A DNA stretch of 64,000 nucleotides from the NCBI GenBank assembly GCA_002394395.1, contig DGTR01000014.1:9015-73014 (forward strand), in the 5' to 3' direction. A program made the position numbers and the translations under genes. Each line of letters starts with the position of its first letter. Position 1 is the first letter of the stretch. Origin of the DNA: Bacteroidales bacterium UBA4331 (GTDB taxonomy: Bacteria > Bacteroidota > Bacteroidia > Bacteroidales > Paludibacteraceae). Shown here one piece after another: positions 33,389 through 42,858 of this stretch. Below the pieces are notes generated by a model. It did not search any database. It was not told where the DNA came from and worked only from the letters and a program-made list of their open reading frames with translations.

Positions 33389-33420
33389 CAAAGATACAAC
33401 AAAAAATTGATATATGCAAG
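33389..33420 (-). promoter_or_regulatory. pdxJ promoter
   Basis: Minus strand CTTGCATATATC, spacer, TATCTTTG (complement CAAAGATA at 33389-33396). Separate from the bamD promoter about 60 bp away. Confidence 0.75.
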
Positions 33421-33458
33421 AAAATTCAGCAAAAACACTAAAAAAATTGGCTTAGGTC

Positions 33459-33489
33459 TTGCATATATGAAAAAATTGTTGTAATTTTG
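33459..33489 (+). promoter_or_regulatory. bamD promoter
   Basis: TTGCATATATGAAAAAATTG, then TAATTTTG at 33482-33489; leader under 20 nt. Confidence 0.75.
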
Positions 33490-33506
33490 CAGGCTAATTT
33501 GGAGAA

Positions 33507-34313
33507 ATGCGCATAAAAGGATTAATTATATTAGTATTTGTGACGGTCGTTTTTTCGGCTTGCGGCGACTATCAGCGTCTGCTGAAATCGCGCGATCCGG
33601 AGGAGAAATATCAGGCTGCTTTGCGCTATTTTAACAACAAACAGTACGTCAAATCGCAGACCCTTCTGGACGATGTGAGTTCGTACTATAAGGGAACGGA
33701 GCGGTCGGAGGATATTTTGGCATACCTGGCGCGGAGTTATATGGGTCAGAAGAGTTATGAGTCCGCCACGGATTATTACCAGGCCTATATCCGCAATTAT
33801 CCGAAAGGCAAATATGCTGCGGAGGCATACTTCCAGGTGGGTCACTGCCAGTACCTCGATTCGCCGGATGCCCGTCTGGACCAGAGCATAACCCGGAAAG
33901 CCATCGATGCGTTCACGCAATTCGTAGAGTTGTATCCGGAGAGTCCTTACGCCGAGCAGGCATACCAGGAGATGAGCGAGATGTACGACAAACTGGCGTT
34001 AAAAGAGTTAAAAAGCGCACAGTTGTACTATAATTTGGGATCGTACTTAGGGAATAACTATCTCAGCTGCGAGATCGTTGCGAAGAACGCCTTGCGTAAC
34101 TATCCGAGCAATAAATATCAGGAGGATTTCAGTTGGCTGATACTTCAGGCCAAGTACCAACAAATGGTCAACTCCTTTGAGGACAAGAAATTAGAACGCG
34201 CACGGGATGCGCAAGACGAATATTATAATTTCACCACCGAATACCCGACCTCAAAGCACCGCAAAGAGGCGGACAAGATGATGGTACAAATACGAAAAAT
34301 AACAAAAGAATAA
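33507..34313 (+). CDS. bamD: Outer membrane assembly lipoprotein BamD
   Basis: 268 residues. The N-terminus is a lipoprotein signal with lipobox VFSAC (Cys at 19). The rest is made of tetratricopeptide-like helical repeats (for example YQAYIRNYPKGKYAAEAYFQ), the BamD fold that links BamA with the other BAM lipoproteins. First gene of a run leading into rpoZ and coaBC; in many Bacteroidales bamD, rpoZ and coaBC are neighbours. Confidence 0.93.
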   Translation: MRIKGLIILVFVTVVFSACGDYQRLLKSRDPEEKYQAALRYFNNKQYVKSQTLLDDVSSYYKGTERSEDILAYLARSYMGQKSYESATDYYQAYIRNYPKGKYAAEAYFQVGHCQYLDSPDARLDQSITRKAIDAFTQFVELYPESPYAEQAYQEMSEMYDKLALKELKSAQLYYNLGSYLGNNYLSCEIVAKNALRNYPSNKYQEDFSWLILQAKYQQMVNSFEDKKLERARDAQDEYYNFTTEYPTSKHRKEADKMMVQIRKITKE

Positions 34314-34316
34314 GAT

Positions 34317-34649
34317 ATGGATTACAAAAATTCTAAAGCCCCAAAGAACACGGTAACCCGCGACGTAAACCAGCTCATGGAGCCGGTTGGCAACGTGTAT
34401 GAGACCGTAGCAATCATTGCAAAACGCGCGAACCAGATCAGTGCCGGTATCAAGCGCGAGTTGGACGCCAAACTGCAGGATTTCTCTATTCCTCAAGACA
34501 ATCTGGAGGAGACGTTTGAGAACCGCGAGCAGATTGAGATCAGCCGCCAGTACGAGCGTCTGCCGAAACCATCGTTGATGGCTACTCAGGAGTTCATCGA
34601 CGGCGAGTTGGTTTACCGCCTCGGAAACCGCGACGAGGCGCTGAAATAA
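34317..34649 (+). CDS. rpoZ: RNA polymerase omega-like subunit
   Basis: 110 residues, the Bacteroidota form of RpoZ. Omega signature in NVYETVAIIAKRANQISAG. It aids assembly of RNA polymerase. Starts 3 nt after bamD and is followed closely by coaBC. Confidence 0.88.
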   Translation: MDYKNSKAPKNTVTRDVNQLMEPVGNVYETVAIIAKRANQISAGIKRELDAKLQDFSIPQDNLEETFENREQIEISRQYERLPKPSLMATQEFIDGELVYRLGNRDEALK

Positions 34650-34668
34650 GGCGAAAGGTTAGAGGCTA

Positions 34669-35877
34669 ATGCTGAAAGGCAAGCACATCTTAGTGGGGAT
34701 CAGCGGCGGTATAGCAGCCTACAAGATCCCGGAACTCATTCGTTTGCTCGTCAAAGCCGGCGCAGAAGTGCGGGTAGCAACGACGAAAAACGCTCTGGAG
34801 TTCGTGACAGAACTCACCCTGCAGACCGTATCGGGAAGCAGGGTGTATTCGGATGTGTTCGCCGCTATCAACGAGCACTCGACCGAGCATATTTCCCTGC
34901 CCGACTGGTGCGACGCGATGATCGTGGCGCCGGCAACCGCGAATGTCCTCGGCAAGATGGCAGCCGGTATAGCCGATGATGCGTTGACGACCACTATCTG
35001 TTCCTGCACGGCGCGCAAACCCATTGTGGTAGCACCGGCTATGAACGACAAGATGTGGGAGAGTCCGGCTACCCAACATGCCATCGAGACCATCAAAAGT
35101 TGGAACAATGTGACGGTCATTGAACCCGCATGCGGGCCCTTAGCTTGCGGCACGGAAGGCAAAGGCCGGATGCCGGAGGTGGAGGTGCTGCAAGAGGCAC
35201 TTGAATATGCGTTGGCAAAGAAAGATCTCACCGGCAGACACATTCTCATCACCGCCGGCGGTACACGCGAAGCGATTGATCCCGTTCGGTTTGTGAGCAA
35301 TTACTCCACCGGCAAAATGGGATTTGCGCTTGCTCAGGCGTGTGCACGGAGAGGCGCCGAAGTGACATTAGTGTGCGGAGCCGTAAGTACAACCCTCGTC
35401 AATCCTCTAGGATTCATCCGACGTATAGACGCAATTAGTGCGCAATCGATGTATGAAGCCTGCCAGGCCGAATGGCCGAAAGCCGACACCGCTATCTTAT
35501 GCGCAGCCGTAGCGGATTTCACGCCGGCGGAGCAAGCCGATGAGAAGATCAAGAAGCAACCGGGCCAGACGGAGATGAGCCTCCGTATGGTGCTGACGCC
35601 CGACATAGCGCGGTCATTAGGCGAAAGCAAAAAAGACGGTCAGCGATTGATCGGTTTTGCGCTGGAGACCCACGATGAAAAAAAGAATGCGCTCCTCAAG
35701 TTGGAGCGCAAACGAATGGACGCTATCGTCCTCAATTCTCTCCGCGACAAAGGAGCCGGCTTCGGGACCGACACCAACCGCGTAACAATCCTCTCCGCAG
35801 ACGGAAACTCGGTTGAGTTACCGCTGCAGAGCAAGGCGGACATAGCCGATAAAATAATTGAAGCAGTAATTATTTGA
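34669..35877 (+). CDS. coaBC: Phosphopantothenoylcysteine synthetase/decarboxylase
   Basis: Bifunctional enzyme of coenzyme A synthesis. The N-terminal flavoprotein CoaC domain (1-185) has GISGGIAAYK, the PAMNDKMW motif and the catalytic cysteine region LACGTEGKGRMPE. The C-terminal CoaB domain (from about 188) has ITAGGTREAIDPVRFVSN and DEKIKKQ. 402 residues is normal. Its 3' end overlaps the convergent PUR gene by 8 nt. Confidence 0.97.
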   Translation: MLKGKHILVGISGGIAAYKIPELIRLLVKAGAEVRVATTKNALEFVTELTLQTVSGSRVYSDVFAAINEHSTEHISLPDWCDAMIVAPATANVLGKMAAGIADDALTTTICSCTARKPIVVAPAMNDKMWESPATQHAIETIKSWNNVTVIEPACGPLACGTEGKGRMPEVEVLQEALEYALAKKDLTGRHILITAGGTREAIDPVRFVSNYSTGKMGFALAQACARRGAEVTLVCGAVSTTLVNPLGFIRRIDAISAQSMYEACQAEWPKADTAILCAAVADFTPAEQADEKIKKQPGQTEMSLRMVLTPDIARSLGESKKDGQRLIGFALETHDEKKNALLKLERKRMDAIVLNSLRDKGAGFGTDTNRVTILSADGNSVELPLQSKADIADKIIEAVII

Positions 35878-36235
35878 AGATTCCGAAGAGACCTTTCTTC
35901 TTAGGCTCCTCGTTCTCCGATGCAGTTTCTTCCTTTTCAGGAGTCCATTCCGGACGCTCCTCGATCGTACCTAATTGGTTTTGAACGAATGCAATGACAT
36001 CTTGAAGTCCTTCTATAAAGTGAGCAAAGTCTTCTTTGTACAGAAACACCTTGTGTTTCTCAAACGAAGGAGCTTCTCCTTCCTCGGCCTGGCGGCGTTT
36101 GCTCTCGGTGATTGAGAGATACAAATCGTTGTTGCGAGCTTTGCGTACATCTAAGTAATAAATACGCTTACCTGCTTTGACGGAACGGCTGTAAACAATC
36201 TCCTGTTCGCGTCTCTCATCCTTTTGATTTTCCAT
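35870..36235 (-). CDS. PUR family nucleic-acid-binding protein (DUF3276)
   Basis: 121 residues from MENQKDERREQEIVYSRSVK; longer frames run through the promoter. Residues about 12-90 form a PUR-alpha-like beta-beta-beta-beta-alpha unit (SRSVKAGKRIYYLDVRKARN, YLSITESKRR), as in the bacterial PUR proteins that bind single-stranded DNA or RNA. The tail is acidic and ends KKKGLFGIFK. Divergent from nusB, with which it shares a promoter palindrome. Confidence 0.9.
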   Translation of the reverse strand: MENQKDERREQEIVYSRSVKAGKRIYYLDVRKARNNDLYLSITESKRRQAEEGEAPSFEKHKVFLYKEDFAHFIEGLQDVIAFVQNQLGTIEERPEWTPEKEETASENEEPKKKGLFGIFK

Positions 36236-36265
36236 CTTTTTTGTAGTTAATAAGAAAAAACTGCG

Positions 36266-36313
36266 CAAAATTACACTTTTTTTTGCATATGTGCAAATTT
36301 TTTTGTATCTTTG
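36266..36313. promoter_or_regulatory. Divergent promoters sharing one TTTGCATATGTGCAAA palindrome
   Basis: The palindrome at 36282-36297 is the upstream element for TATCTTTG (36306-36313, toward nusB) and for TAATTTTG on the other strand (complement CAAAATTA at 36266-36273, toward the PUR gene). Same design and same 16-bp core as 18639-18654. Confidence 0.8.
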
Positions 36314-36374
36314 CGCGATTTTTTTGTTGCGCGCATGGTGCGCGCACATACACGAACAATAATAAATATAATAT

Positions 36375-37328
36375 ATGATCAACAGAACAATGGTCCGGAC
36401 GCGTGTTGTCCAAACGCTTTTTGCCTTCTATGAAGACGGTGATAAAACGGTAACGAGCGCACGCAAAGAGTTGACAAAGAGTTTCGCCGACACGTACGAT
36501 TTGTATTTCGTACTGTTGGATTTCGTGAACGAGCTGACGGCTTATGCACAACAGCAGTTGGAAGAGCAGATCAATCGCGCTCGTGCTACTCACTCGGGAT
36601 GGCAGCCTAATCGCCGATTTATTCAAAACCGTTTTGCGCAGCAAATTTTCGACAACCGCGCTTTGCGCAGCCGTATTCAGGAGGAGCGGCTGAGTTGGGA
36701 TAGTGGCATGAACGTCGTGGCGGAGACTTATCGGAGGCTGACGGAGAGTGATTTTTACCGTCAGTACATGAGTGCAGAGGAATGCTCGTACGAGGATGAC
36801 AAGTATATTTGGCGGCAGATATTTCAAAATATACTTGCCAACGACGAGGTCTTGGAAGAGGGACTGGACGAGATGGAGCTGACTCTGGACAAATCCAATT
36901 GGACGACCGACGCCGATGTAGTCATCAGTTACGTCATCAAGACGATCAAACGTTTCAAAGAAGACAGCACGCCTGATACTCCGTTATTGGAGATGTTCGA
37001 CAGCGAGGACGAGCTGCGGTTTGCCACCAAGTTGCTGGAGAAAGCCATCGACGGCCACGACTCCTACGAAGAGATGATCAACTCGCACTTGAGAAACTGG
37101 GACGCAGACCGAATTGCGTACATGGACCGAATCATCTTAGAGACCGCCCTGGCTGAGATTCTGGAGTTTGAAGAGATAGCGCTGACGGTTTCGCTCAACG
37201 AGTATATCGAGTTGGCCAAGACCTATTCGGGCGACAAGAGTTATATGTTCATCAACGGAATCCTGACGGAGATCCTGAGGGATCTGAAGAACAGCGGAGA
37301 ATGTTTCAAGATCCTCAGTCTCAAGTAA
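36375..37328 (+). CDS. nusB: Transcription antitermination factor NusB, long form
   Basis: 317 residues; the C-terminal 150 form the NusB fold (DRIAYMDRIILETALAEILE, VSLNEYIELAKTYS, FINGILTEIL), which acts in rRNA antitermination and ribosome assembly. The N-terminal 170 residues are a second helical region usual in Bacteroidota NusB and much longer than the 140-residue enterobacterial form. First of nusB-yajC-YbbR. Confidence 0.92.
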   Translation: MINRTMVRTRVVQTLFAFYEDGDKTVTSARKELTKSFADTYDLYFVLLDFVNELTAYAQQQLEEQINRARATHSGWQPNRRFIQNRFAQQIFDNRALRSRIQEERLSWDSGMNVVAETYRRLTESDFYRQYMSAEECSYEDDKYIWRQIFQNILANDEVLEEGLDEMELTLDKSNWTTDADVVISYVIKTIKRFKEDSTPDTPLLEMFDSEDELRFATKLLEKAIDGHDSYEEMINSHLRNWDADRIAYMDRIILETALAEILEFEEIALTVSLNEYIELAKTYSGDKSYMFINGILTEILRDLKNSGECFKILSLK

Positions 37329-37363
37329 ATCCTATTTAGAAACAAAATAAAAAACTATACGTT

Positions 37364-37702
37364 ATGCTTAATTTAATTCTTTTACAAGCCGAGGCAGGCG
37401 CAGCCGCTCAAGGCAATCAATGGTCCTTCTGGATCATGATGATTCTGATTTTCGTAGTATTCTATTTCTTTATGATCCGTCCTCAGACGAAGAAGCAGAA
37501 AGAGCTTCAGGCACAACGTGAGGCGATGAAGAAGGGTGATAAAGTAGTGACCGCCGGCGGTATCTACGGCGAAATCAAGGAGGTTCAAGAGACCACTTTC
37601 ATCATCACCATCGCCAAGGACGTAACGATCAAAGTGAGCAAAGACAGCGTCTTCGCAGATGTTGCTGACGCGCAACAAGCCGCTAAAGAGGAAAAGAAAT
37701 AA
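37364..37702 (+). CDS. yajC: Preprotein translocase subunit YajC
   Basis: 112 residues with one transmembrane helix (about 20-42) followed by the family core (FMIRPQTKKQKELQAQREAM, KGDKVVTAGGIYGEI). It associates with the SecDF-YajC complex in the inner membrane. Between nusB and the YbbR gene. Confidence 0.95.
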   Translation: MLNLILLQAEAGAAAQGNQWSFWIMMILIFVVFYFFMIRPQTKKQKELQAQREAMKKGDKVVTAGGIYGEIKEVQETTFIITIAKDVTIKVSKDSVFADVADAQQAAKEEKK

Positions 37703-37705
37703 ATC

Positions 37706-38620
37706 GTGAGAAGGGACGTTCTGACATTTCTGCTTTTTGTGGTCATAGCGACGCTGGTCTGGTATGGTCACGCGATGCAATCGGTGCGCAACACCCGCGT
37801 GCCGGTACTGATTCAGTATACCGGTAAGCCGGACGCCATCGGATTAAAAGCTCCGGGGCTGCCGGACACGGTGATGATTGAGGTACGCGATGCCGGTGCA
37901 CGGCTCAACACGTACCATCGCGACCCTTTGCGCCTGACCATCGATCTGCATTCGTATATCCACGGAGAGAAAGGACGGATATATATTCCTTCGGACGCCT
38001 TGAGGCGCAGTATCAGCGATATACTGCAAGGTACGAGCCGACTGATTGAGACGCAGCCGGAGGACATCACCTGTGATTTCTTTACCGAACAGGAGAAGAG
38101 CGTGCTTCTGGTGTTCAGAGGCGACCTGAAAACCGCCAATGAGTACCAGATCATCGGGCAACCGACGCTGGCTCGCAAACGAATGAAGATCTTCGGCGAC
38201 GAGAAAACCCTCTCCGCCATCGACACGCTCTACACGGAGCCACAAGACCTCAGCGAGGTCAGCGACACCATGCGTGTGCGCTGCGCCATCGAGGTGCCAC
38301 AAGGCATCCGCGCAGAGGAAGACAGCGTAGATCTGTGCATCATCGCTGAGCGCTTTACGGAGAAGAAATTCACCATTCCGGTACATATAAAAGGCGTACC
38401 GGAGGGGTATCACATTCGCCTTTTCCCAAAAGAAGTAGAAGTGAGCGTGCGAGTTGGAATGAATCATTTCAGCCAAGTCAAGGCCGATGACATCCATGCT
38501 ACGTGCGCCTATTCACCGGAACGAACCGACAAGTTAGATGTGGAAATCAGCTACACTAACCCTTATATCACTGCCGCCTGGGCCTATCCCGGCGTAGTGG
38601 AATTTATTTTAGAGCAATGA
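37706..38620 (+). CDS. YbbR-domain protein
   Basis: 304 residues beginning at a GTG (MRRDVLTFLLF). One N-terminal transmembrane helix (5-22) anchors an extracytoplasmic chain with weak YbbR-like repeats (RVPVLIQYTGKPD, FTIPVHIKGVPEGY). Gene order nusB-yajC-ybbR matches other Bacteroidales; the coaE often found next is absent here. The role in the envelope is unknown. Its stop overlaps the next start (ATGA). Confidence 0.78.
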   Translation: MRRDVLTFLLFVVIATLVWYGHAMQSVRNTRVPVLIQYTGKPDAIGLKAPGLPDTVMIEVRDAGARLNTYHRDPLRLTIDLHSYIHGEKGRIYIPSDALRRSISDILQGTSRLIETQPEDITCDFFTEQEKSVLLVFRGDLKTANEYQIIGQPTLARKRMKIFGDEKTLSAIDTLYTEPQDLSEVSDTMRVRCAIEVPQGIRAEEDSVDLCIIAERFTEKKFTIPVHIKGVPEGYHIRLFPKEVEVSVRVGMNHFSQVKADDIHATCAYSPERTDKLDVEISYTNPYITAAWAYPGVVEFILEQ

Positions 38621-39744
38621 GAAAAATTCAGATGGTTGACCTGCAATCGCAGTATCAGCGAATCAAGCAGGATATAGACGCCGGAATCCAGGAAGTGATT
38701 GATTCCGCAGCGTTCGTTAAAGGTCAGAAAGTGTCGGATTTTCAGGCACATCTGGAGGCCTATACCGGTGCCAAACACGTGATCAACGTCGGTAACGGAA
38801 CCGACGCGTTGCAGATAGCGCTGATGGGTCTTGGTCTGAAGCCGGGGGATGAGGTGATCACACCGACCTTCACTTTTATTGCTACCGCCGAAGTAGTAGC
38901 CCTCTTAGGCTTGACGCCGGTGGTGGTAGATGTGGAGTGGGAGACGATGAATATGGATATCGAATCCGTCCGCAAAGCGATCACCCCGCGTACCAAAGCG
39001 ATTGTGCCGGTACACCTGTTCGGCCAGTGTGCGAACATGGAAGCGATCATGGCTATCGCCAAAGAGCATCACCTGTTCGTCGTGGAAGATGCGTGTCAAG
39101 CTATCGGCGCGAGATATACGTTTGCTAACGGCGAGACGAAGCAGGCCGGCACGATGGGACACATCGGCTGCACCAGTTTCTTCCCGTCCAAGAACCTCGG
39201 CTGCTACGGAGACGGTGGCGCTATCTTCACCAACGACGACGATCTGGCCGCTCGCATGCGTGCTATCGCCAACCACGGAATGGTTGTTCGCTATCACCAT
39301 GACATGATCGGCGTGAACAGTCGTCTGGATAGTATTCAGGCAGCCGTGTTGGATGCCAAACTGCCCCACCTGGATGAGTATATCGCTGCCCGTCAACGCG
39401 CGGCGGCCTATTACGACGAAGCCTTTGGTGGCAACGACAAAATACTCATCCCGGGTCATGAAGCGCATTCGACTCACGTCTATCACCAATACACCCTGCG
39501 CGTAGTAGGAGCCGACCGCGACAAACTGCGCGAAGGATTAGCCGAGCGCGGGATTCCGGCGATGATCTACTACCCGGTTCCGCTGCACCAACAGAAAGCG
39601 TACCTCGATCCGAGATACAAAGACGGCGATTTCCCTGTCGCTGAGAAATTAGCGGCTTGCGTCCTGTCGCTGCCGATGCACACGGAGTTGGACGACGAAC
39701 AGTTAGCTTATATCACCTCTTCCGTTCTGGAACTAATCGGATAA
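38617..39744 (+). CDS. DegT/DnrJ/EryC1 family sugar aminotransferase
   Basis: 375-residue PLP enzyme. The PLP lysine is in FFPSKNLGCYGDGGAIF and the substrate end in VEDACQAIGA. The family transfers an amino group to a keto-sugar nucleotide in surface polysaccharide synthesis; no glycosyltransferase or other sugar gene adjoins it, so the product is unknown. Four-base overlap with the YbbR gene. Confidence 0.92.
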   Translation: MRKIQMVDLQSQYQRIKQDIDAGIQEVIDSAAFVKGQKVSDFQAHLEAYTGAKHVINVGNGTDALQIALMGLGLKPGDEVITPTFTFIATAEVVALLGLTPVVVDVEWETMNMDIESVRKAITPRTKAIVPVHLFGQCANMEAIMAIAKEHHLFVVEDACQAIGARYTFANGETKQAGTMGHIGCTSFFPSKNLGCYGDGGAIFTNDDDLAARMRAIANHGMVVRYHHDMIGVNSRLDSIQAAVLDAKLPHLDEYIAARQRAAAYYDEAFGGNDKILIPGHEAHSTHVYHQYTLRVVGADRDKLREGLAERGIPAMIYYPVPLHQQKAYLDPRYKDGDFPVAEKLAACVLSLPMHTELDDEQLAYITSSVLELIG

Positions 39745-39747
39745 ATT

Positions 39748-41244
39748 ATGCAAAAATTCGGTCTCTCTCAAACCCTAACGCAGACAACCAAGTTGTCGCC
39801 CGCACAGATTCAGGTAATTCGTATGCTCGAGTTGCCTTCTATCGAGTTGAACCAACGTATCAATGAGGAGTTGCAGGAGAACCCTGCCTTGGAAGAGGGC
39901 CGCGATGAGAGCCCGGAAGCATTGAACGAGGGCTACGATGAGTTCGACGAGAACTATCAGCCCGACGATGGCTTTGAGAACGGACGCGACCGCGACCCGC
40001 TGCAAAACGAGGACTTCAACTACGAGCAGTATATCTCCGACGACGAGACGCCGAGTTATATGCTTCGTCAGCAACAAAGTCCGATAGATGAGGACCGCCG
40101 CGAGGTGCCTATCATCGGAGGAAGCAGCCTTATCGAGGAACTGAAAGCGCAGGTCTATCTAACGAAGATGACCAAGCCGCAGCGCCACGTGGCGAAATGG
40201 GTGTTGGGAAACATTGATGACGATGGCTATCTGCGCCGCACGACAGAACAGCTGGTGGACGACCTAATGTTCCAGGAGCAGATCACCATCACTGACGAAG
40301 AGATGGAGTCTATCGTCCGCCAGATCAAGGAGTTTGATCCTCCCGGCATCGCCAGCGCGAATCTGCAGGAGTGCCTTCTCAAGCAACTGGAGAGCAAACC
40401 TCAGACACCCGCAGTGGAATTGGCCCGTCAGATTCTGGCAGACCATTTTGATGACTTTTCCAAGCACCATTATGACAAGATTACACAGCGTATCGGCTGC
40501 TCGGACGAGGCGTTCCAGGAGGCTGTGCAGGAGATTGTGCACCTGAATCAGAAACCCGCTAATGCCTTCACCGGCAACATGTACGAGACCCAGCGAGAGA
40601 CGATCATCCCGGACTTCACAATCGAAGAACGCGATGATGAGTTATTCGTCGTTCTCAATACCGGCGACATCCCGGAGCTGCACGTCAGCCGCGAATACTC
40701 CAACATGCTGGCGGAGTACAGCGCGATGCCGAAGACCAAGGAGACCCGCGAAGCGGCGCAGTTCATCAAGCAGAAACTGGACTCCGCTCAGTGGTTCATT
40801 GATGCTATCAAGCAACGCAACGAGACGCTCATGAAGACCATGACCGCGATCCTCAAGGCGCAGTATGACTTCTTCCTCGACGGCGAAGAGACCAGCCTCA
40901 AGCCCATGATCCTGCAGGACATAGCGGACCGTACCGGCTACGACGTCTCTACCATCTCCCGCGTGAGCAACAGCAAGTACGTCCAGACACGGTTCGGCAT
41001 CTACCCGCTGAAGTATTTCTTCTCGGAGTCGATGACCAACACCGATGGAGACGAGGTCTCCACCCGCGAGATCAAGAAGAAACTGCAAGAGATAGTCGAT
41101 GCGGAAGACAAACGTAACCCCTTGACGGACGAACAGTTAGTGGAAATCATGGCGCAAAACGGATACCCCATTGCCCGACGGACCATCGCCAAATACCGTG
41201 ATTTATTAGGAATCCAACCGGCTCGCATGCGCAAAAGTCTATGA
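39748..41244 (+). CDS. rpoN: RNA polymerase sigma-54 factor
   Basis: 498 residues. Region I begins QKFGLSQTLTQTTKLSPAQI, followed by an acidic region II (50-110), the core-binding region, a helix-turn-helix near 370-400 (DIADRTGYDVSTISRVSNSK) and the RpoN box ARRTIAKYRD near the end. It directs activator-dependent transcription. No sigma-54 activator gene is seen in the window. Confidence 0.97.
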   Translation: MQKFGLSQTLTQTTKLSPAQIQVIRMLELPSIELNQRINEELQENPALEEGRDESPEALNEGYDEFDENYQPDDGFENGRDRDPLQNEDFNYEQYISDDETPSYMLRQQQSPIDEDRREVPIIGGSSLIEELKAQVYLTKMTKPQRHVAKWVLGNIDDDGYLRRTTEQLVDDLMFQEQITITDEEMESIVRQIKEFDPPGIASANLQECLLKQLESKPQTPAVELARQILADHFDDFSKHHYDKITQRIGCSDEAFQEAVQEIVHLNQKPANAFTGNMYETQRETIIPDFTIEERDDELFVVLNTGDIPELHVSREYSNMLAEYSAMPKTKETREAAQFIKQKLDSAQWFIDAIKQRNETLMKTMTAILKAQYDFFLDGEETSLKPMILQDIADRTGYDVSTISRVSNSKYVQTRFGIYPLKYFFSESMTNTDGDEVSTREIKKKLQEIVDAEDKRNPLTDEQLVEIMAQNGYPIARRTIAKYRDLLGIQPARMRKSL

Positions 41245-41879
41245 CAAAAATCCTGGACATAATAGCCAAAACCCTGAGCGTGGTACTCTACCCGCTTTTC
41301 GTGCCGACATACGGCATAGCGCTCTTCTGCTATGCCTATTCGCTGCACGTAGCCCCGCTTGCCGGAGTCTGGGTGGCGGTGGCTGTTATCGGGACGTTTA
41401 TCCTCACCTGCCTGCTTCCTATCACGGCCATCTGGATCATGATGAAGAAAGGCGAGGTGAAGGACCTGAACATCGACAACCCGCGCGAGCGCACGATCCC
41501 GTATTTATATTCCGCTTTGGGATTTGGTTTCTGGAGTTATCTGTTGATACAGGTTCTCCATGCACCCGTTTTCATCAGTTGTGTAGCGATAGGCGGCACG
41601 CTGGCAATCGGATTAGTCGCCATCATCAACCGATGGTGGAAGATCAGCGCGCACCTCACCGGATTAGGAGGGCTCGTCGGAGGGCTTCTCAGTTATTGTC
41701 TGGGACTTGGTGCCTATCCCACGTGGGGCACGCTATGCCTTTTCTTAGGTCTGTCATGGACGCTGATGTGGGCGCGGCTGTACCTCAACGCTCACACACC
41801 CGCACAGGTCTCCGCCGGATGGCTACTCGGCTTGACGTGCACGTTTGTTCCTTATTGTATTCTCTATTATGCGCTATAA
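41241..41879 (+). CDS. PAP2-like membrane protein
   Basis: 212 residues, about six transmembrane helices. The motifs KISAHLTGLGGLVGG and LYLNAHTPAQVSAGWLLG match the phosphatase signature of the PAP2 superfamily (second and third motifs), while the first motif is weak. Candidate role: lipid phosphate phosphatase. Overlaps rpoN by four bases (ATGA) and the next gene by 11. Confidence 0.8.
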   Translation: MTKILDIIAKTLSVVLYPLFVPTYGIALFCYAYSLHVAPLAGVWVAVAVIGTFILTCLLPITAIWIMMKKGEVKDLNIDNPRERTIPYLYSALGFGFWSYLLIQVLHAPVFISCVAIGGTLAIGLVAIINRWWKISAHLTGLGGLVGGLLSYCLGLGAYPTWGTLCLFLGLSWTLMWARLYLNAHTPAQVSAGWLLGLTCTFVPYCILYYAL

Positions 41880-42858
41880 GAAATTTTACATATTCCTCCT
41901 CTGCTTGTCCGCCTGGATCGGGGTACAAGCACAGGGTCTGAGCGAAGAGGCGCAGATATCCCTGTTGACCTGCACGCCTGGCAAAGAACTCTACGCGCGA
42001 TATGGACATACGGCGATACGCGTGCAGGACCCGCAGAACCGGATGGATCTGGTCTTCAACTACGGAATCTTCGATTTCAACACCGACCATTTCTATTGGA
42101 AATTTGTGAAAGGCGAGACCTGGTATGAGTTAGGTGCGACGACAATGCCCTGGTTCATGCTCGAGTACGAAGAGGAGCACCGGCCTGTCTATGAGCAAGT
42201 GCTGAATCTCACTCCTTCGCAGCGAAATGAGATCTGGCAGGCGCTGGTTCGCAACTACGAACCCGAGAACCAGCAATACCTCTATAACTTCGTCTTCGAC
42301 AACTGCGCCACACGACCTTACTTGTTGATACAGAAGGCTTTAGGCGACACTATCCATTCGGACTACACCGGCTTTACCGGCACTACTTACCGCCGTTTCA
42401 TCCGCCGTTATACAGGTTCTATGACTTGGGCGAACGCGGGCATCAACCTGCTCTTCGGTCCCAAAGCCGACAAACCGATGAGTAGCGGCCAGCGGCTCTT
42501 CTTGCCCGAAGAACTTATGCTATACATGGCGCAAGCGCGCTTAAGCGACGGTACGCCGTTGGTTCGCGAAGGACAGATCGGCACCTTCGAACGGCCGCGC
42601 ACGTCTTGGTACGCCTCATGGCCTTTCGGTTTAGTTCTCTATTTCCTTTTCGTGGCTGGCATCAGTTATTGGGACCGCCGCCGAGGCAAACGTTCACGGT
42701 GGCTGGAGATAGTTGTCGGCATCCCGTATATAATACTGCTGATTTTAGTGACGTTTTTGACATTTTTCTCCTGCCACCCGCTCGTCGGATTTGGATGGAG
42801 ATTGTTAATCCTTCCTTTGACACATCTATGCGCAAGATTTATATATATATTACGTTAA
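41869..42858 (+). CDS. DUF4105 membrane protein
   Basis: 329 residues from MRYKKFYIFLLCLSAWIGVQ (signal peptide). DUF4105 core with conserved SLLTCTPGKELYARYGHTA and NFVFDNCATRPYLL, a cysteine/histidine pattern suggesting a thiol-protease-like (NlpC-related) fold, followed by three C-terminal transmembrane helices. Found in the envelope; function unknown. Overlaps both neighbours. Confidence 0.85.
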   Translation: MRYKKFYIFLLCLSAWIGVQAQGLSEEAQISLLTCTPGKELYARYGHTAIRVQDPQNRMDLVFNYGIFDFNTDHFYWKFVKGETWYELGATTMPWFMLEYEEEHRPVYEQVLNLTPSQRNEIWQALVRNYEPENQQYLYNFVFDNCATRPYLLIQKALGDTIHSDYTGFTGTTYRRFIRRYTGSMTWANAGINLLFGPKADKPMSSGQRLFLPEELMLYMAQARLSDGTPLVREGQIGTFERPRTSWYASWPFGLVLYFLFVAGISYWDRRRGKRSRWLEIVVGIPYIILLILVTFLTFFSCHPLVGFGWRLLILPLTHLCARFIYILR

